A DNA stretch of 64,000 bases from DATBAX01 sp963723765. Its GTDB lineage: Bacteria; Acidobacteriota; Terriglobia; Terriglobales; Acidobacteriaceae. Both the position numbers and the translations under genes were made by a program. The notes beneath the pieces are model-generated. The model had not been told where the DNA came from, made no database searches, and worked only from the letters and a program-made list of their open reading frames with translations. Positions 1 through 8,650 of this stretch are shown here, in pieces. How positions within the stretch are numbered: position 1 is the stretch's first letter; each line of letters begins with the position of its first letter. The DNA lies in the NCBI GenBank assembly GCA_963723765.1, contig CAVRSD010000003.1, positions 868,001-932,000 on the forward strand, read 5' to 3'.

Positions 1-824
1 ACCTGCAACGCCAGGCGCTGTTCGATGAATCCGACGCCGCGGAATCCCTACCCAAAGCCATCGCCGCCGCTCGCAAGATCGCGGCCTTCAATTCGCTAAT
101 CATCGTCGAACCCAAAGTTGCCGATCTGACGCCAACCAACATTGAAGTGTTGCTCACCGGAACCCAACTGGTCCTCGATGGCACCGACAACTTTGAAACC
201 CGCTATTTGCTTAACGATTTCGCCGTGAAGAATTCCCTGCCCTGGATTTATACCGCAGCCGTCGGCAGCTACGGGGTCACACTAAACGTGTTGCCCAACC
301 AGACCGCATGCCTGACGTGCATCTTTCCCGACCCTCCGAGCGGAGCAGTCGAGACCTGCGAAACCGCCGGAATTCTGAACTCAGCCGTAAATCTGGCGGC
401 TTCCATCGCGGCCACCGAAGCCCTGAAATTGCTGACCGGCGCTCATGATCACGTTCGCCGAACCCTGCTTTCGTTCGATGTGTGGTCGAACCAGCGAGCC
501 GAAGTATCCGCCGATAAACCACGCGTCGGATGCCGCACATGCGGTGACCGGGAGTTCATCCACCTCGCTGGAGAAGGGCGTCCGCACATCACTCTCTGTG
601 GACGAAACTCCGTGCAGATTCATGAGCGTCATCGTCCGATTGACCTGGCCGAGCTCAGCCTTCGACTGAAAACGCATGGGTTAGTTCGTTACACCGATTT
701 TGTCTTGAAATTCTGGCCAGACCCGTATGAAATGACCCTGTTCCCCGACGGTCGGGCCATCATCAAGGGGACTACGGACACCGGCGTTGCCCGCAGCTTG
801 TACGCCCGGTACATCGGAAGCTAA
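1..824 (+). CDS. ThiF/MoeB-family E1-like adenylyltransferase, 5' truncated by window edge
   Basis: The reading frame is open from base 3, so the N-terminal part with the ATP-binding loop lies outside the window. Visible are the conserved GTDNFETRYLLND segment, the zinc-binding CLTC and CRTC pairs flanking a central helix-rich stretch, and a C-terminal block ending in DGRAIIKGTTDTG..ARSLYARYIG. In this family the enzyme adenylates the C-terminal Gly-Gly of a ubiquitin-like sulfur carrier (ThiS or MoaD) for thiamine or molybdopterin sulfur transfer. Without the N-terminus or a neighbouring carrier gene I cannot choose between ThiF, MoeB or a related sulfur-carrier E1. The thiD gene 5 kb away fits thiamine synthesis only loosely. 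Confidence 0.85.
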   Translation, partial: LQRQALFDESDAAESLPKAIAAARKIAAFNSLIIVEPKVADLTPTNIEVLLTGTQLVLDGTDNFETRYLLNDFAVKNSLPWIYTAAVGSYGVTLNVLPNQTACLTCIFPDPPSGAVETCETAGILNSAVNLAASIAATEALKLLTGAHDHVRRTLLSFDVWSNQRAEVSADKPRVGCRTCGDREFIHLAGEGRPHITLCGRNSVQIHERHRPIDLAELSLRLKTHGLVRYTDFVLKFWPDPYEMTLFPDGRAIIKGTTDTGVARSLYARYIGS

Positions 825-892
825 AAGGTAAGCTACAGACATTCGGCTGGGCATTTGTCGAATCTGACGATACAGAAAATTCAGGAGTTGTT

Positions 893-1303
893 ATGAAGAG
901 ACTAATTGTTTTTTCAAGTACAGTTCTTTTGCTGTCAGGATTGGCCGCCGCGCAGGCGAACGGTCAAGCAACCGTAGTTTCCGGATATGCCACTACCGGC
1001 GTTTACTCGATGCCGATCGTGCCTCTGGTTAGAACGCCTTCCATATCGCTTGAGCCTGCGATTTTTCAGACCCCCACCAACGACGCTCCAGCGGATAATT
1101 ATGCCAGCCCGACCCGTTCGTCATACAATTCCGGGAGTTTCGATTTCGGCGCTGCCAGATCCGAGGATAGTTACGGGGCCGCAGAATTGAAATCCCGCTT
1201 CCATGCTCAGAAAGCCGCGAGGGTTTACACCAATCAGGATGTGGCCCGGGTCAATGACACCAATGGATTGGTAAAGTTCGGGAACAAAACCGAGCAGTTA
1301 TAG
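893..1303 (+). CDS. hypothetical secreted protein
   Basis: A 136-residue protein with a clear signal peptide: MKRLIVFSSTVLLLSG followed by an AAAQA-like cleavage region near residue 21. An AGGAG ribosome site sits 5 bases before the ATG. The mature part is polar, rich in Ser, Thr, Ala and Asn, with no motif that I recognise. It is convergent with aroA and separated from it by 35 bases. Likely exported to the periplasm or surface. Function unknown. Confidence 0.7.
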   Translation: MKRLIVFSSTVLLLSGLAAAQANGQATVVSGYATTGVYSMPIVPLVRTPSISLEPAIFQTPTNDAPADNYASPTRSSYNSGSFDFGAARSEDSYGAAELKSRFHAQKAARVYTNQDVARVNDTNGLVKFGNKTEQL

Positions 1304-1338
1304 ACTGAAACAGCCGGGCTGAAATCTGACCTGATGAT

Positions 1339-2631
1339 CTAACGTTGTACCAGGCTTTCCAGGGTGTCGAAAAATGCCGGGTAAGAGATGACTGCGGCGT
1401 CGGCACGCCGGATGGTCGTCTCGCCTTCGGCCCGCAACGCTGCCACAGCAAACGCCATGGCGATCCGGTGGTCGCCGAATGAATCCAGTTCAGCACCGTG
1501 CAGTTTCTGCTTGCCGCGAATTTTCAGACCATCTTCTCGCTCTTCCACCTCGGCACCCATCGCGCGAAGATTGGTAGCTACTGCCGCAATGCGGTCGGAT
1601 TCCTTGACTCGCAACTCGCGGGCGTCTTTGATCTCAATGCCATCAGCGGTGTACGGGGCAATCGCGGCTAGCACCGGAATTTCATCGATGAGAGCCGCAC
1701 TGTCGGCGCCAGCAATGGTTGCGCCTTTGAGATTGCCACCCTCCACCTGGACGGTGCCAACCAGTTCTCCATGCTGCTCTTCGAGCTGTCCGACAGTGAT
1801 ACCCACTCCTAGCATAATCATGATGTCGAGCAACCGCGCCCGCGTGGGATTCATAAGCAACGCAGTGATCGCCAATTGCGAACCGGGGAATAAAGCCGCC
1901 GCGCACAGAAAGAAAGCTGCGCTTGATAGGTCACCGGGAATATGCGTTCCAATACTGTGAAGCTTCTGCCCACCCGCAATTCGCACTTGATTGCCGTCAT
2001 TCTTCAAGGTGGCACCAAATGCGCGCAAAGCGATCTCGCCATGATCGCGGGTGCGTACGGACTCTTCGACTCCCGTTTCCCCTTCCGCATAAAGTCCCGC
2101 GAATAACAAACAGGTTTTCACTTGCGCGCTGGGGACAGGCATTTTGTAGTCAATGCCCTGCAATCGCCCGCCCGTAATCCGCAACGGAGGGCGTCCGCCT
2201 TCGTCGGAGGAAATCTTCGCACCCATAGCCTCCAGCGGCTTGATGATTCGCGCCATGGGCCGCCTGGACAGAGAGTCGTCGCCGATGAGCTCACAACTAA
2301 ATTCCTGTCCGGCCAGAATGCCGCTCAGCATGCGCATGGTCGATCCGGAATTGCCGCAGTCCAATGGCGAAGTGGGCGCTTGCAATTTAGGCCCACGTCC
2401 CTGAATCACCACCGCGCCGTCTTTCTTCTCCCATTCGACTCCCAGAGTTCTCAGGCAGTCCAGGGTGCTGGCGCAATCGGCGCCCGTGGAAAAGTTTTCG
2501 AGCTTGGTAGTTCCCTCGGCAATGCCGCCCAGCATGGCATAGCGATGAGAAATGGATTTGTCTCCCGGCAACTGCAGCGATCCGGACACATCGCGCGCTG
2601 GGCGCACTACTACGCTGGCATCTTTGTTCAT
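1339..2631 (-). CDS. aroA: 3-phosphoshikimate 1-carboxyvinyltransferase (EPSP synthase)
   Basis: A 430-residue cytoplasmic enzyme of the shikimate pathway that joins PEP to shikimate-3-phosphate. The family signatures are all present: LPGDKSISHR near residue 23, LDCGNSGSTMR near 90, SLSRRPM near 120, the IDEIPVLA segment near 315, RVKESDRIA near 340 and FGDHRIAMA near 385. The GDKSISHR form is seen in class II (less glyphosate-sensitive) enzymes rather than the GSKSxSNR form of E. coli. A GGAAG site precedes the ATG. It is the last gene of a minus-strand run (TPR, PspC, hydrolase, aroA), 52 bases after the hydrolase. Confidence 0.95.
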   Translation of the reverse strand: MNKDASVVVRPARDVSGSLQLPGDKSISHRYAMLGGIAEGTTKLENFSTGADCASTLDCLRTLGVEWEKKDGAVVIQGRGPKLQAPTSPLDCGNSGSTMRMLSGILAGQEFSCELIGDDSLSRRPMARIIKPLEAMGAKISSDEGGRPPLRITGGRLQGIDYKMPVPSAQVKTCLLFAGLYAEGETGVEESVRTRDHGEIALRAFGATLKNDGNQVRIAGGQKLHSIGTHIPGDLSSAAFFLCAAALFPGSQLAITALLMNPTRARLLDIMIMLGVGITVGQLEEQHGELVGTVQVEGGNLKGATIAGADSAALIDEIPVLAAIAPYTADGIEIKDARELRVKESDRIAAVATNLRAMGAEVEEREDGLKIRGKQKLHGAELDSFGDHRIAMAFAVAALRAEGETTIRRADAAVISYPAFFDTLESLVQR

Positions 2632-2683
2632 TGAGCTTCCAATATAAAGGAAAAGTTAGCGAATGCAGATTGGTGATTGCAGC

Positions 2684-3484
2684 CTACCCGCCGTGCACCC
2701 CGTCCAAAAACTGCCGCATCAGCTTCCCGACTTCTTCCGGCTGTTCCCAGGGCGAATAGTGCCCGGCTCGCGCAATAATTTTCAGATCGCTGCCGGAAAT
2801 GTTCTTTCGCATCACTTCCGCATCGCCGACGGGGGTGAGGATGTCCTCATCGCCAGCGATAATCAGCGTGGGTATTTTAATCGTCTTTAAAGTTTCTACC
2901 GAATCCGGCCGCCCCGCCATACCCCGCTGTACAAGTGCAACATCTTCGGTGGACATTTTGCGCATCATGCTCAGAGCCGCCTGCACTAAATCCGGTCGCC
3001 TTGCATGAGTAGTCTTCCCTATGAGCTTGGGGAGCATGCTTTCAAAGAATTGTTCGGTGCCTAGTTCCAGCACATTGGCGGCGGCTTGCAGACGAACCGC
3101 CCGGGCTTCGGGCGTATCCGCCGACGCCTTGGTGTTGCATAACGCTAACGCCGCCACTCGGCTTGGATACCGTCGCAAGAATTCGAACAGGACATAGCCG
3201 CCAATCGAGACTCCCACGAAGACCGCGCGTCCCACGCCGGCATCATCAAGAATGCGTGCGATGTCCGCAGCGTGCTTTTCCATGGTCGCCGGGCCATCGC
3301 CGATGCCAGAAGCACCGTGTCCACGAAGGTCAGGCAGAATGAGGCGATAGCGCCCCTGCAGTGCCTGGGCGACCGGCAACCAAAATTCATGATGGACCGG
3401 AAAAGGATGTAGCAGAACCACCGGCGCGCCATTGCCCAGCACCTGATAGAAAAGTTCGGCGTCGCCGCTTTGAATTTGTGCCAT
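2684..3484 (-). CDS. alpha/beta hydrolase
   Basis: A 266-residue single-domain alpha/beta hydrolase. The nucleophile elbow is GVSIGG near residue 91, the acid is probably in IAGDEDILTP near 210, and the histidine is in RAGHYSPWEQPEEV near 240. The oxyanion strand VVLLHPFPVHHEFW lies near residue 20. It resembles 3-oxoadipate enol-lactonase-like or related esterases, but the substrate cannot be assigned. There is no signal peptide, so it should be cytoplasmic. Its start is 9 bases after the PspC stop, so the two are probably co-transcribed. Confidence 0.88.
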   Translation of the reverse strand: MAQIQSGDAELFYQVLGNGAPVVLLHPFPVHHEFWLPVAQALQGRYRLILPDLRGHGASGIGDGPATMEKHAADIARILDDAGVGRAVFVGVSIGGYVLFEFLRRYPSRVAALALCNTKASADTPEARAVRLQAAANVLELGTEQFFESMLPKLIGKTTHARRPDLVQAALSMMRKMSTEDVALVQRGMAGRPDSVETLKTIKIPTLIIAGDEDILTPVGDAEVMRKNISGSDLKIIARAGHYSPWEQPEEVGKLMRQFLDGVHGG

Positions 3485-3493
3485 TGGTGCGGC

Positions 3494-3805
3494 TTACGAG
3501 CTGGGCACGCGCTGACCCGCCGGCGCGGAAAGCATGAGCGGCTCCTCGGGGATTACGATCCAGGCAATCACGTAAGCCAACAAACCTGTGCCCCCCAGCA
3601 AGGCTACGATCAGCCAAACCAGGCGGATCACAATAACGTCGATGTCGAAATATTCGGCGAATCCGGCGCAAACTCCCGCTATCTTACGGTCCGCGCGCGG
3701 ACGCACTAACCGGTGACGCGCGGTTACCGCACCTACGCGCTTACCGCAGTAAGCGCAAACGTTGGCGTCATCCTGAATGACTTTTCCGCAATAGTTGCAA
3801 TACAT
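3494..3805 (-). CDS. zinc-ribbon PspC domain membrane protein
   Basis: 103 residues. The N-terminus is a zinc ribbon with two CxxC pairs (CNYCGK and CAYCGK). It is followed by the PspC signature RKIAGVCAGFAEYFDIDVIVIRLVW and one hydrophobic segment ending in IAWIVIPEEP. PspC proteins belong to the phage-shock envelope-stress response, but no pspA or pspF is nearby, so the role here is open. A GGAG site is 8 bases before the ATG. It sits between the TPR protein and the hydrolase in the minus-strand run. Confidence 0.85.
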   Translation of the reverse strand: MYCNYCGKVIQDDANVCAYCGKRVGAVTARHRLVRPRADRKIAGVCAGFAEYFDIDVIVIRLVWLIVALLGGTGLLAYVIAWIVIPEEPLMLSAPAGQRVPSS

Positions 3806-3865
3806 AAGGATTCTCCTGCAGCTAGATACTATCGTTTTCGCCTAAAAGTTCCCACTCATGGGCTT

Positions 3866-5167
3866 TTATTCCGGTTTGTACGCATCTTTCATGAATTTTC
3901 GGGCGCTTTCCGCCTGCTGCGTATTTGCATTTGTGGCGACGACCGCCTGGTATTTTTTCAGCGCAAGGTCGCGTTTTTGCAGTAAATCGTACATTTCGCC
4001 AGCACCCAGGTTAGCCTTCTGCAGTACCTCGGGAGAGGGCTGCGCAATCTGGCTGACCAGTTCGTAGGCCGCCGCCGCTCCGGTGTAGTCTTTTTGGCCA
4101 CGCAATAATTCCCCCAGGCCCAGCGCGGCAATTTCGTAGTGCAAACTGCCATAGTGACCGTCCCGGCCCGCCTGCCAGACCTTTCGATAGACCGCCGCTG
4201 CTTCCTGGCTATGGCCCGAGACACGCAACAAGTTTCCCTCTTCCACTGCCATCAATATGTTTCGCGGATAACTTTCCACCAGTCCGCGCACGACTTGGAG
4301 TGACTCGTCATAACGCTTTTCCCGGCGTAGAAACAATACCAGCAGGATTTTGGCATCGACACTGGTTTCGCCGTTTCCCGCCGCGCACTCCTGCAGATAC
4401 TTCAGTCCTTTTTCTGCGTTCCCTCCCAATCCCACCATCGATACTGCGGCTTTTACTCCCCAAGGCAAGTTTCCCACCACATAATTGTGTGCACCTACGA
4501 TCAACTTTGCTTCGGACATGCCGGGAGCAAGCTCCAGCACACGTTCGTGATCATGGCGGGCCCCCACCGCATTGCGCAAAGCAGAAAACCACGCCCGCTC
4601 AATAAGTGCCGTGTAGGTCGAAAATTGCGCGCGCGTTACTCCCCGCGCATAAAGTGCGTTCACGTCATCTGGATGGCTGTTCAAACTGGCTTCTTCCAGC
4701 TTGAGGGCCTTTTGCACGAGGTCTTTGATCTGTTGCTGTACTTTAGGATCCGGCGGCTGATGCTGCGCTTCCACAAAACTGTCATTGGCATATTCGCCGG
4801 TGTCCAGAACACCCATGCGGTAGAGTTCCCGGAATAAGATCGCGGTCAGCAGGTGGTTGATCGCGAATGGGTCATCCGGATGCCGATGCAGCACCAGATC
4901 AAAGTCCTGGACCGCGCGGTCATAGTCGAGATTGTAAAAATGATCAAAAGCGGCGGCATTGAGGGGGTCAGTGGGACGATAGGACAACGTATCTGTCGGT
5001 CGGCTGGCCACAGGGCCAGTCACAGGCTGGCTAGTCGCGGAAGGATTCGTCGCCGGAATGCTTGACTGGCCGGCTGCCTCCAGGAATCCCCCGAGCAGCA
5101 GCCCAAAACATAACGCCGACGCAGTTAGAGCACGGTACCGCAATAAAACAGGGATCACTCTGCTCAT
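3866..5167 (-). CDS. TPR-repeat protein, probably exported
   Basis: The chosen start gives a 433-residue protein with a hydrophobic N-terminus (VLLRYRALTASALCFGLLLGG), suggesting a signal peptide. A longer in-frame start at 5281 would put this segment internally, so 5167 is preferred although the ribosome site is weak. After a Pro/Ser/Thr linker come TPR-like helical pairs (FDHFYNLDYDRAVQDF near 75; LGELLRGQKDYTGAAAAYELV near 350). Such repeats bind partner proteins. It heads a minus-strand gene run with PspC, hydrolase and aroA. No specific function can be given. Confidence 0.75.
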   Translation of the reverse strand: MSRVIPVLLRYRALTASALCFGLLLGGFLEAAGQSSIPATNPSATSQPVTGPVASRPTDTLSYRPTDPLNAAAFDHFYNLDYDRAVQDFDLVLHRHPDDPFAINHLLTAILFRELYRMGVLDTGEYANDSFVEAQHQPPDPKVQQQIKDLVQKALKLEEASLNSHPDDVNALYARGVTRAQFSTYTALIERAWFSALRNAVGARHDHERVLELAPGMSEAKLIVGAHNYVVGNLPWGVKAAVSMVGLGGNAEKGLKYLQECAAGNGETSVDAKILLVLFLRREKRYDESLQVVRGLVESYPRNILMAVEEGNLLRVSGHSQEAAAVYRKVWQAGRDGHYGSLHYEIAALGLGELLRGQKDYTGAAAAYELVSQIAQPSPEVLQKANLGAGEMYDLLQKRDLALKKYQAVVATNANTQQAESARKFMKDAYKPE

Positions 5168-5426
5168 CAGTGTAATGGACTTCAGTTTACCTGATGCACT
5201 TCCGGGATACTCCGAACCAAGACGGTCACTTTTAACCTCGGCGAAGGGGAGGAAAACTATACAGACAATATGGCAGAGCAAGATAAGTTTGCCGGGTCAC
5301 AAGTAAATCTTGCTCGCTTAACCAATGACATCAACGAACGTGGTTTGCAAGCCGCTTACTTTCAAGAGGTTGTGATTCTCTGGCTTTGGTCACAGGCTTG
5401 CGTGTGGAAAAGAAAGGCTACATTCC

Positions 5427-5879
5427 ATGTCTGAAGTCATTCCTGAAGTTCAACACGAGTTCTGGCGCCCTCCCGTAATCCGTCAAGAAGCTGTTGTTGT
5501 GCCTGGGATGCTCGACGTTTGTGCTGGTTGTAGCACGGAATTCATGGTTGGTTCACGGTTTTGTCACGTTTGCGGAGTGGCCCGCGGCCCACAATCCCAC
5601 GCGCAGAATGGATATTGGACCCACATCCTCGAATTTCTGCATGTTGTCGAATTTCAGGACCTGAAACATTGGCTCGGCTTGAAGACGGCTCCTCTGATCG
5701 CGTTTGGGGTTGGTGTTTTCTGTTTTCTGTCGGCCATTCTTATTGGCGTGGTTTGCACCATCACCAACTTCGAGGATTTTCAAGCGGTTCAGTACTGGCG
5801 CATGGAATGGCTGCTGGCCGCCATCGTCGCTTTTGTAGCGGGAATCCTACTCAAGACCGCTGCAACCACGGAAAAGTAA
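5427..5879 (+). CDS. zinc-ribbon membrane protein, unknown function
   Basis: 150 residues. A short zinc-binding knuckle (CAGC...CHVC) lies near residues 32-52. Two predicted membrane helices follow, near residues 88-112 and 128-146. The C-terminal end is short and charged. The domain order, zinc ribbon then two helices, suggests a small inner-membrane protein with a cytoplasmic ribbon. It is convergent with thiD, with 12 bases between the stops. I do not recognise a named family. Confidence 0.65.
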   Translation: MSEVIPEVQHEFWRPPVIRQEAVVVPGMLDVCAGCSTEFMVGSRFCHVCGVARGPQSHAQNGYWTHILEFLHVVEFQDLKHWLGLKTAPLIAFGVGVFCFLSAILIGVVCTITNFEDFQAVQYWRMEWLLAAIVAFVAGILLKTAATTEK

Positions 5880-5891
5880 CAGCCCTCCCCA

Positions 5892-6734
5892 CTACTTCTT
5901 CTTGATAACCGCTGGAATGGTAGTGCCAAGTTGCGGCACACCATACAGATGGTTAACTGGCCCGATCCCCTGCCCCAGCGGATAAGCATGGGTGATCGCC
6001 TCAGCTACATAGTCTTTGGCCAACCGAACCGCTTCGCCAAGACCTCTTCCCTTCGCCAGATTGCATGCGATCGCGGTAGCGAAGGCACAGCCGGTTCCAT
6101 GAGTTGATTTGGATTGCTGCCGTGCTGCCTGGAAGACTTCTTGCCGCGATCCATTCCCGTCGGCGATGCTGAGCAGATCGATGGCTTCCTCCAGATGGCC
6201 TCCCGTGACCACAACCGCTGCTGCGCCCATGGCATGCAGCTGGGTCGCTGCCTCCCGCATTTGTTCGAGATTGCCTACGGGGAGTCCCGTCAGGAGGGCC
6301 GCTTCGTCAATATTCGGGGTCACTACGGCAGCCAAAGGCAGCAGTTTCTTCACCAGTGCCTTGATGCCAGCTTCGCTCAATAGCTCGGCCCCGGAAGACG
6401 ACCGAATAATGGGATCCAGCACAATATTGGGTAGTTTGCGGGCAGCCAGGAAATCCGCGACTGCCTCAACCACCCCCACCGAAGCCAGCATGCCAACGTG
6501 GACGGCCGCTATTTCGACGTCGGAAGCAAGTTCCTCCAGGGTCTCAGTCACAAGCTGGGGGCTGACTGGATCAACCCTCGAAACGCCCGCCGTCGACTGC
6601 ACAGTCAGAGCCGTGATGCAGGCCACCCCGTAGCATCCGTGAGCCGCAATCGTCTTAATATCGGCGGTAACCCCTGCCCCTGAGGAGGGGTCAAAGCCAG
6701 CAATTGTCAGGACGACAGGAGGCTTGGAAGCCAT
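5892..6734 (-). CDS. thiD: hydroxymethylpyrimidine/phosphomethylpyrimidine kinase
   Basis: 280 residues, normal length for ThiD, a ribokinase-fold kinase that phosphorylates HMP and HMP-phosphate for thiamine synthesis in the cytoplasm. Seen are the substrate motif IAGFDPSSGAGVTADIKT near residue 12, LDPIIRSSSG near 106, TPNIDEAALLTG near 138, and the anion-hole and catalytic motif STHGTGCAFATAI near 210 with the catalytic Asp/Cys region. I looked for a TPP riboswitch upstream of the start and did not see one. No other thiamine gene is adjacent except possibly the E1 fragment at the window start. Confidence 0.93.
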   Translation of the reverse strand: MASKPPVVLTIAGFDPSSGAGVTADIKTIAAHGCYGVACITALTVQSTAGVSRVDPVSPQLVTETLEELASDVEIAAVHVGMLASVGVVEAVADFLAARKLPNIVLDPIIRSSSGAELLSEAGIKALVKKLLPLAAVVTPNIDEAALLTGLPVGNLEQMREAATQLHAMGAAAVVVTGGHLEEAIDLLSIADGNGSRQEVFQAARQQSKSTHGTGCAFATAIACNLAKGRGLGEAVRLAKDYVAEAITHAYPLGQGIGPVNHLYGVPQLGTTIPAVIKKK

Positions 6735-7163
6735 AGGCGCAATCTATCCCCAAAGCTGCTTCATTGCAAAACGCATCTCCTAACCCAGCCAATGCCCTAA
6801 CTATTTTTCGGCAATATCTCGGCAAAATTAGCCCTAAGTGATTATGTACAAAGGGTTAAATCCATAAATCTGCCATAAGTAACTGAAAACAATCGCCGAG
6901 CAAATATTGCACGCGTCAAACTTTGACAGCGATTACTACTAAGTAAACATCTAAGTGTATGCGAATACAGTGGTATTACTAGTAACAGCCAAGATATACA
7001 ACAAGTTACGTGAGACATCTATAACTGCCTGGTCATCTTCCCTAGCGGAATTACCGGTTGACAGCCTCTTTCCAGACCCTTACGATTTCAAGAGAACCAG
7101 CAAAGTCAGCTTAGGAGGGCTGCGGTTTTACGGGACCATTTTATAGAGATGAGAGGTGACTGA
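6735..7163. other. long AT-rich intergenic region upstream of rlpA
   Basis: About 430 bases between the start of thiD (minus) and rlpA (plus), clearly more AT-rich than the flanking genes. It holds an imperfect inverted repeat (6811-6823 and 6895-6910), a TTGACA at 6923 without a good -10, and a convincing sigma-70 promoter at 7058-7086. A 63-codon reading frame at 6955-7146 has no family features and overlaps the promoter, so I do not call it a gene. Confidence 0.6.
7058..7086 (+). promoter_or_regulatory. sigma-70-type promoter for rlpA
   Basis: TTGACA at 7058-7063, a 17-base spacer, and TACGAT at 7081-7086 (four of six consensus positions). It would start transcription near 7093, about 70 bases before the rlpA ATG, which has a GAGAGGTG ribosome site. 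pyrF, 27 bases after rlpA, may share this transcript. Confidence 0.55.
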
Positions 7164-7643
7164 ATGCGACGACGAATAGCTCATGGTCTGGCGGTTCTTA
7201 TCTTCGCCAGCTTGGGAGCGGCTCAGGGGCCAAACAGCTCAGGGTCAGTAAATACCCAAAGCTCAAAAACTAAGGCATCCGGCGCGACGGCTGAAGCTAC
7301 CAAGCCGCACGCTAAACCGTATCAAGTTGGGACGGCGTCCTGGTACGGCGACTACTTCGTGGGTAAGCCCACCGCCAGTGGCGAACCCTATAACATGTAC
7401 GACCTGACGGCCGCCCATCCGACCTTGCCTCTGGGCAGCTGGGTCAAGGTCACGAACCTGCGCAACCGCAAGGTGGTGGTGGTTCGGGTGAACGACCGAG
7501 GACCGATCGTCCCAGGACGGATCATCGATCTTTCCTACGGGGCAGCTCAGGCTCTGGCCTTCAACGGCCGGGGTTTGCAAACTGTGCGCATCGATGTGGT
7601 CCACCCACAAGCAGTGGCCGCTCTCGAGCCCATGGCGTACTAG
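7164..7643 (+). CDS. rlpA: RlpA-like septal ring lytic transglycosylase / double-psi beta-barrel protein
   Basis: 159 residues with an N-terminal signal peptide (GLAVLIFASLGAAQ). After a Ser/Thr/Lys linker comes one double-psi beta-barrel: VGTASWYGDYFVGKPTASGE near residue 52, LPLGSWVKVTNLRN near 88, and VRVNDRGPIVPGRIIDLSY near 107. RlpA proteins cut denuded glycan strands of peptidoglycan at the septum or bind them there. The usual C-terminal SPOR domain is absent, so this is the short form. A SPOR protein is encoded elsewhere at 47.9 kb. No lipobox cysteine is seen. Confidence 0.88.
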   Translation: MRRRIAHGLAVLIFASLGAAQGPNSSGSVNTQSSKTKASGATAEATKPHAKPYQVGTASWYGDYFVGKPTASGEPYNMYDLTAAHPTLPLGSWVKVTNLRNRKVVVVRVNDRGPIVPGRIIDLSYGAAQALAFNGRGLQTVRIDVVHPQAVAALEPMAY

Positions 7644-7670
7644 CCGTAAATTCCTTTACACTTGTAAGCG

Positions 7671-8381
7671 ATGTCCGATCCGCGTGAGCGATTGATTGTC
7701 GCTTTGGATGTATCGTCCACGGCCGCAGCCCAGAAGATTGTGGCGGCCGTGGGCGACTCCGCCTTGACCTACAAGGTGGGGATGCAGCTTTACACCGCCG
7801 AAGGCCCACAGGTGGTGCGCGATTTGATCGCGTCCGGCCGACAGGTTTTTTTAGATCTCAAATATCACGACATTCCAAATACAGTGGCGTCAGCAGTACG
7901 CGAGGCTGCAACGCTGGGCGTGAGCCTGTTGACCATCCACGCAGCGGGCGGAGGAAAGATGGTGCGTGCCGCCACCGAAGCTGCGCGCAGCGGCAACTCT
8001 TCTCTGAAGATTCTCGCAGTCACCGTACTCACCAGCATGGACGACAACGATCTGAATTCGACCGGCGTGCAGGGACGAGTTCTCGATCAAGTCCTGCGGC
8101 TGGCATCACTCGCGATTTCGGACGGCTGCCACGGCGTGGTCTCCTCCGCACGCGAGACTTCCGATCTGCGACGCGAGTTGGGCAACGACTTCCTGATTGT
8201 GAATCCAGGCGTTCGTCCCGCAGGCAGCGATCATGGCGATCAGGCGCGGGTCGTGACGCCGGCACAGGCAATGTCGGCGGGCGCGACGCATATTGTAGTG
8301 GGAAGACCGATCACAGCGGCGAGCGATCCCGCTGGCGAGGCCAAAGCGATTTTGGAGCAGATGAGCTTGGTGGCGAGATAG
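7671..8381 (+). CDS. pyrF: orotidine 5'-phosphate decarboxylase
   Basis: 236 residues, the usual length for the group I enzyme that makes UMP from OMP. It begins RLIVALDVSS, has the active-site motif FLDLKYHDIPNT near residue 62 with the catalytic Lys and Asp, TIHAAGG near 88, and a phosphate-binding end segment VVGRPITAASDPAGEA near 206. It is a TIM-barrel cytoplasmic dimer in known cases. It lies 27 bases after rlpA and is probably read from the same promoter. Confidence 0.95.
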   Translation: MSDPRERLIVALDVSSTAAAQKIVAAVGDSALTYKVGMQLYTAEGPQVVRDLIASGRQVFLDLKYHDIPNTVASAVREAATLGVSLLTIHAAGGGKMVRAATEAARSGNSSLKILAVTVLTSMDDNDLNSTGVQGRVLDQVLRLASLAISDGCHGVVSSARETSDLRRELGNDFLIVNPGVRPAGSDHGDQARVVTPAQAMSAGATHIVVGRPITAASDPAGEAKAILEQMSLVAR

Positions 8382-8650
8382 CTTTCTCGATATTGTCATT
8401 CTGAGAAGCGCAGCGACGAGGAATCTGCCGAATGCGCTGCTGACGCATCCTGATTCTCATAACACTTGTCTAGCGTTGTGCAGCCCTGGAGTTCCCGACT
8501 CCCTGCTCTGCTATCCAAACAACACAGTCACAGTCTAACCACGCTAAGGACAGCCCCGAAATATCCAGTTTATCTATCCGGCGACTGTCAAGAGATGGGC
8601 TGTTGTTTCCAGATCATCTGCTTCATCACACATTCCGAGGAGGGATTCCG

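Noticed and set aside
6735..6790. Possible TPP riboswitch upstream of thiD
   Set aside because: The conserved CTGAGA and ACCTGATCTGG-type segments are absent.
6955..7146. 63-codon reading frame upstream of rlpA
   Set aside because: No ribosome site or family features; it overlaps the rlpA promoter and lies in AT-rich intergenic DNA.
8395..8440. TGTCATTCTGAGAAGCGCAG segment after pyrF as a regulatory site
   Set aside because: It resembles a common dispersed intergenic word with no clear hairpin or promoter; nothing more can be supported.
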